From Emiliania huxleyi CCMP1516 (lineage: Eukaryota > Haptophyta > Isochrysidales > Noelaerhabdaceae), in NCBI RefSeq assembly GCF_000372725.1, contig NW_005201113.1:254218-318217 (forward strand): DNA of 64,000 bases, in the 5' to 3' direction. Of this stretch, positions 62,173 through 64,000 are shown piece by piece. Made by a program: the position numbers and the translations under genes. Each line of letters opens with the position of its first letter. Within the stretch, counting starts at the first letter, position 1. Under the pieces are notes generated by a model that saw only the letters and a list, made by a program, of their open reading frames with translations, was not told the origin of the DNA and made no database searches.

Positions 62173-62830
62173 CCTTCTCCGCGCGGCTGGGCCCGCCCCT
62201 AGTCGGGGCAGACCCGCCCAGTCACTGGGCAGCGCGTGCGCCGTCATCCTGGACGACGGTGTGCCGATGCATCCGGGAGGCTCCGCGGGGCTGCTATAGC
62301 AGCCTCGGGAGGGTCGAAAATCGAAGCCGGAGCGGCGGACCACGGAAGCTCCACGGACGGTGAGGCGGGCTGTGGTTGGCCCCCCCTGACCGGGTGAGGG
62401 AGTGGCGCCCCGGGAGTGCCGCTCCGGCGACGTCTGTGGCCTCCAAGGTACCGTGACCGCGGTGCTCGCTCTCGCGGCCGTCTCACGACCCGCTCGAGAC
62501 GAAAACTGGAGCGGACGGTGCGACGAACCGCGAGTGGGATGGTCTTCTCCGCGCGGCTGGGCCCGCCCCTAGTCGGGGCAGACCCGCCCAGTCACTGGGC
62601 AGCGCGTGCGCCGGCGTTCTGGACGACGGTGTGCTGGTGCATCCGGGAGGCTCCGCGGGGCTGCTATAGCAGCCTCGGGAGGGTCGAAAATCGAAGCCGA
62701 AGCGGCGGACCACGGAAGCTCCACGGACGGTGAGGCGGGCTGTGGTTGGCCCCCCCTGACCGGGTGAGGGAGTGGCGCCCCGGGAGTGCCGCTCCGGCGA
62801 CGTCTGTGGCCTCCACGGTACCGTGACCGC
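62173..62830. repeat. Tandem duplication inside the TTAA element
   Basis: Two copies spaced 370 bp, about 95 percent identical by eye, each with the palindrome GCTGCTATAGCAGC and ending CCGTGACCGCG. Confidence 0.85.
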
Positions 62831-62939
62831 GCCGGCCTCGCTCGGGAGGCTCTTTCGGAGCCGTCGGCCTCCGAAACCGTCGCGTTGCTGCGCCTGGACG
62901 GCTTCGATGCTCGCCAAACCCGTCGGCACCGTTCATATA

Positions 62940-63118
62940 CACATGAATTGTGAACGAACGCGCATTTTTCTGATACTTTACTCGCATATGCCGAAATGTT
63001 AGTTTCGATCTAGTCCTCACGGACACAAAACAGAGGCCTCCTAGCACGGAGAAGCGACTAAGAGTCGCCGACGTGCGAGTAAAGTGTCAGAAAAATACGC
63101 CCGGAATCACAATTGATC
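62940..63118. repeat. Nested foldback inside the TTAA element
   Basis: CGCATTTTTCTGATACTTTA at about 62961 is mirrored, with few mismatches, by the segment 63076-63102; TGAATTGTGA and TCACAATTGA extend the arms. Confidence 0.6.
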
Positions 63119-63808
63119 CCGTCGACAAGGCGCCCCAATCGCGGAGGTCTGGCGCGGGCGTGGAGGCGAGCATCGACGCCTCGACGGTTGCTCTTCAGAG
63201 GCCGAAAACAGGCGCCTGAAAAAGGAGAGAACGCGAGACTGATCACGCGCGCGGAAAAGCCCGAGGGGCGAATCTAAAGTGCCGAGGCGCTTGCTAATCA
63301 CCCCAGCTAGGGCCACGGAGGCGCTCGCGGCAGGTCTCCGCGCGCGCGCTGGCCGGTGGCAGCTGATCTCGGGCGGCGGGCGGCGGGAATGGGCTCGGGC
63401 GGCACCTTTTGCCCTCAAAAGTCGTTCGAGAGTACCGGGTCGCGGCGGGAACGCGCCCATCCGCTCGATGGGTGTCAGGAGTCGATCGCCTGCGCCACGA
63501 GCGAGCACGGGAGTCGTCGCGATGGGAGTCGTAGCGGCGTGGCGCTGGGCTTCGAGAGAGCGACGTGGGCGCGGCGGCGCGGGCGGCCGGTGGGGCGCGT
63601 GAGGTCCGCACCTTCGCGACGGGCAGGCTCGATACGGCCGCTGGCCGGGGCGGCCGCTCGACCGGCCGCCGCGGTCGTTCCGGCGGCGGCGTCGGCGTCG
63701 GCGTCGCGAGCGAACTGGCTCGCATTCGACGAGCGACCCTCTTCACAGAACCCGGACTGCCACCTTAATAGTTTTTTCGAAAGCAAAGCTGCGCCCCCAG
63801 GGCATGGC

Positions 63809-64000
63809 ATGACTCAGGTCCTCATCTTGTCAGAGAGGTCCAAGCGGTTCTTTTTGGACGTCGCGCGGTGGGTTCCGGTCGTGCTGGCCGTCCAGGAGTA
63901 CGTTGGCACCGTCAGGCAAACCGAGGGTCGGTCGATGCAGCCTACTATGAACAGCACGCGCGCGTGGTGGCGCATCGGCGACTTGCTGCTCCTCGACCGG
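63809..64000 (+). CDS. Mitochondrial inner membrane signal peptidase, IMP2-like (start only)
   Basis: The first 64 codons of a gene run off the right edge of the window. After MTQVLILSERSKRFFLDVAR comes a hydrophobic helix (WVPVVLAVQEYVGTV), then RQTEGRSMQPTMN and WRIGDLLLLDR. GRSMQPT is the S26 peptidase box I with the catalytic Ser. The helix, the box and the following GDLLLL strand are laid out as in IMP2/IMMP2L. These serine proteases remove sorting signals on the outer face of the mitochondrial inner membrane. The catalytic Lys is outside the window. The upstream TTAA element ends 44 bp before the ATG. Confidence 0.8.
   Translation, partial: MTQVLILSERSKRFFLDVARWVPVVLAVQEYVGTVRQTEGRSMQPTMNSTRAWWRIGDLLLLDR

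Larger units (their letters stand above)
61560..63764. mobile_element. 2.2 kb TTAA-flanked inverted-repeat element
   Basis: Both ends start GGTGGCAGTCCGGGTT when read inwards, and further matches continue to about 24 bp. TTAA flanks both sides (61556-61559 and 63765-63768). The sequence GAGAGCGCCTTCGTTGTTAATAGT formed by joining the outer flanks occurs intact at 49167-49190. TTAA duplications are typical of piggyBac-type insertion, though the terminal bases are not the piggyBac consensus. The interior holds a tandem duplication of about 285 bp (62173-62460 and 62543-62830) and a nested inverted repeat (62940-63118), and no transposase is recognised. The right end lies 44 bp before the IMP2-like start codon. 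Confidence 0.75.

Noticed and set aside
61587..63746. Protein genes inside the TTAA element
   Set aside because: Frames are Arg/Ala/Pro-rich, duplicated with the tandem repeat and match no transposase.

Overview
This is a eukaryotic nuclear window from a draft assembly (two runs of N, 8829-8938 and 41992-42151). By eye about two thirds of the bases are G or C. Genes are interrupted by short introns, many with a GC donor instead of GT, and several introns carry their own private 10-12 bp tandem repeat. A ClpS adaptor with a plastid-style leader suggests a photosynthetic organism. Together these traits fit a haptophyte alga of the Emiliania huxleyi type; this is inference from style, not from a marker gene.

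Layout. 1-3.3 kb: the start of an F-box-like gene (minus), SRP14 (plus) and a DUF5710 protein (minus). 3.4-13.7 kb: repeat-rich DNA with a 923 bp element bearing an 8 bp target duplication, a Tudor-like gene, tRNA-Leu(AAG), a gapped inverted-repeat element, a small foldback and a 3.4 kb terminal-inverted-repeat transposon. 13.7-33.4 kb: an ankyrin gene, two hypothetical genes, a BspA-type leucine-rich-repeat gene, a Tudor/zinc gene, a repeat-intron gene of unknown function and an F-box/coiled-coil gene. 33.9-40.2 kb: an apparent PhyH dioxygenase-polyQ-SET fusion facing an OPT transporter, with a small gene upstream of the latter. 41-45.7 kb: a receptor-like gene (LRR ectodomain, Pro-rich stalk, membrane helix, ADP-ribosyltransferase fold) and a small F-box-like gene. 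47.8-55.4 kb: ClpS, a transposon-like fragment and VPS35 of the retromer complex. 55.9-64 kb: a large membrane-anchored protein with three repeated beta-type modules, an N-myristoyl/IQ/PHP protein, a 2.2 kb TTAA-flanked element, and the start of a mitochondrial inner-membrane peptidase gene (IMP2-like).

The genes are a mix of housekeeping functions (SRP14, VPS35, ClpS, IMP2, OPT) and lineage-specific multidomain proteins; no operon-like logic is expected or seen. The strongest general signal is how introns are built. At many junctions the first bases of the downstream exon (or the last of the upstream exon) are repeated inside the intron, often as AG|GC at both ends. Several introns also share a short CGTCTCTTCAC...GTGAACAG block. 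This looks like intron gain or extension by local duplication or an introner-like element. Exon models for SRP14, ClpS, OPT, PhyH-SET, VPS35 and the three-module protein were worked out by hand from reading frame and family similarity; splice sites were not confirmed by transcripts.
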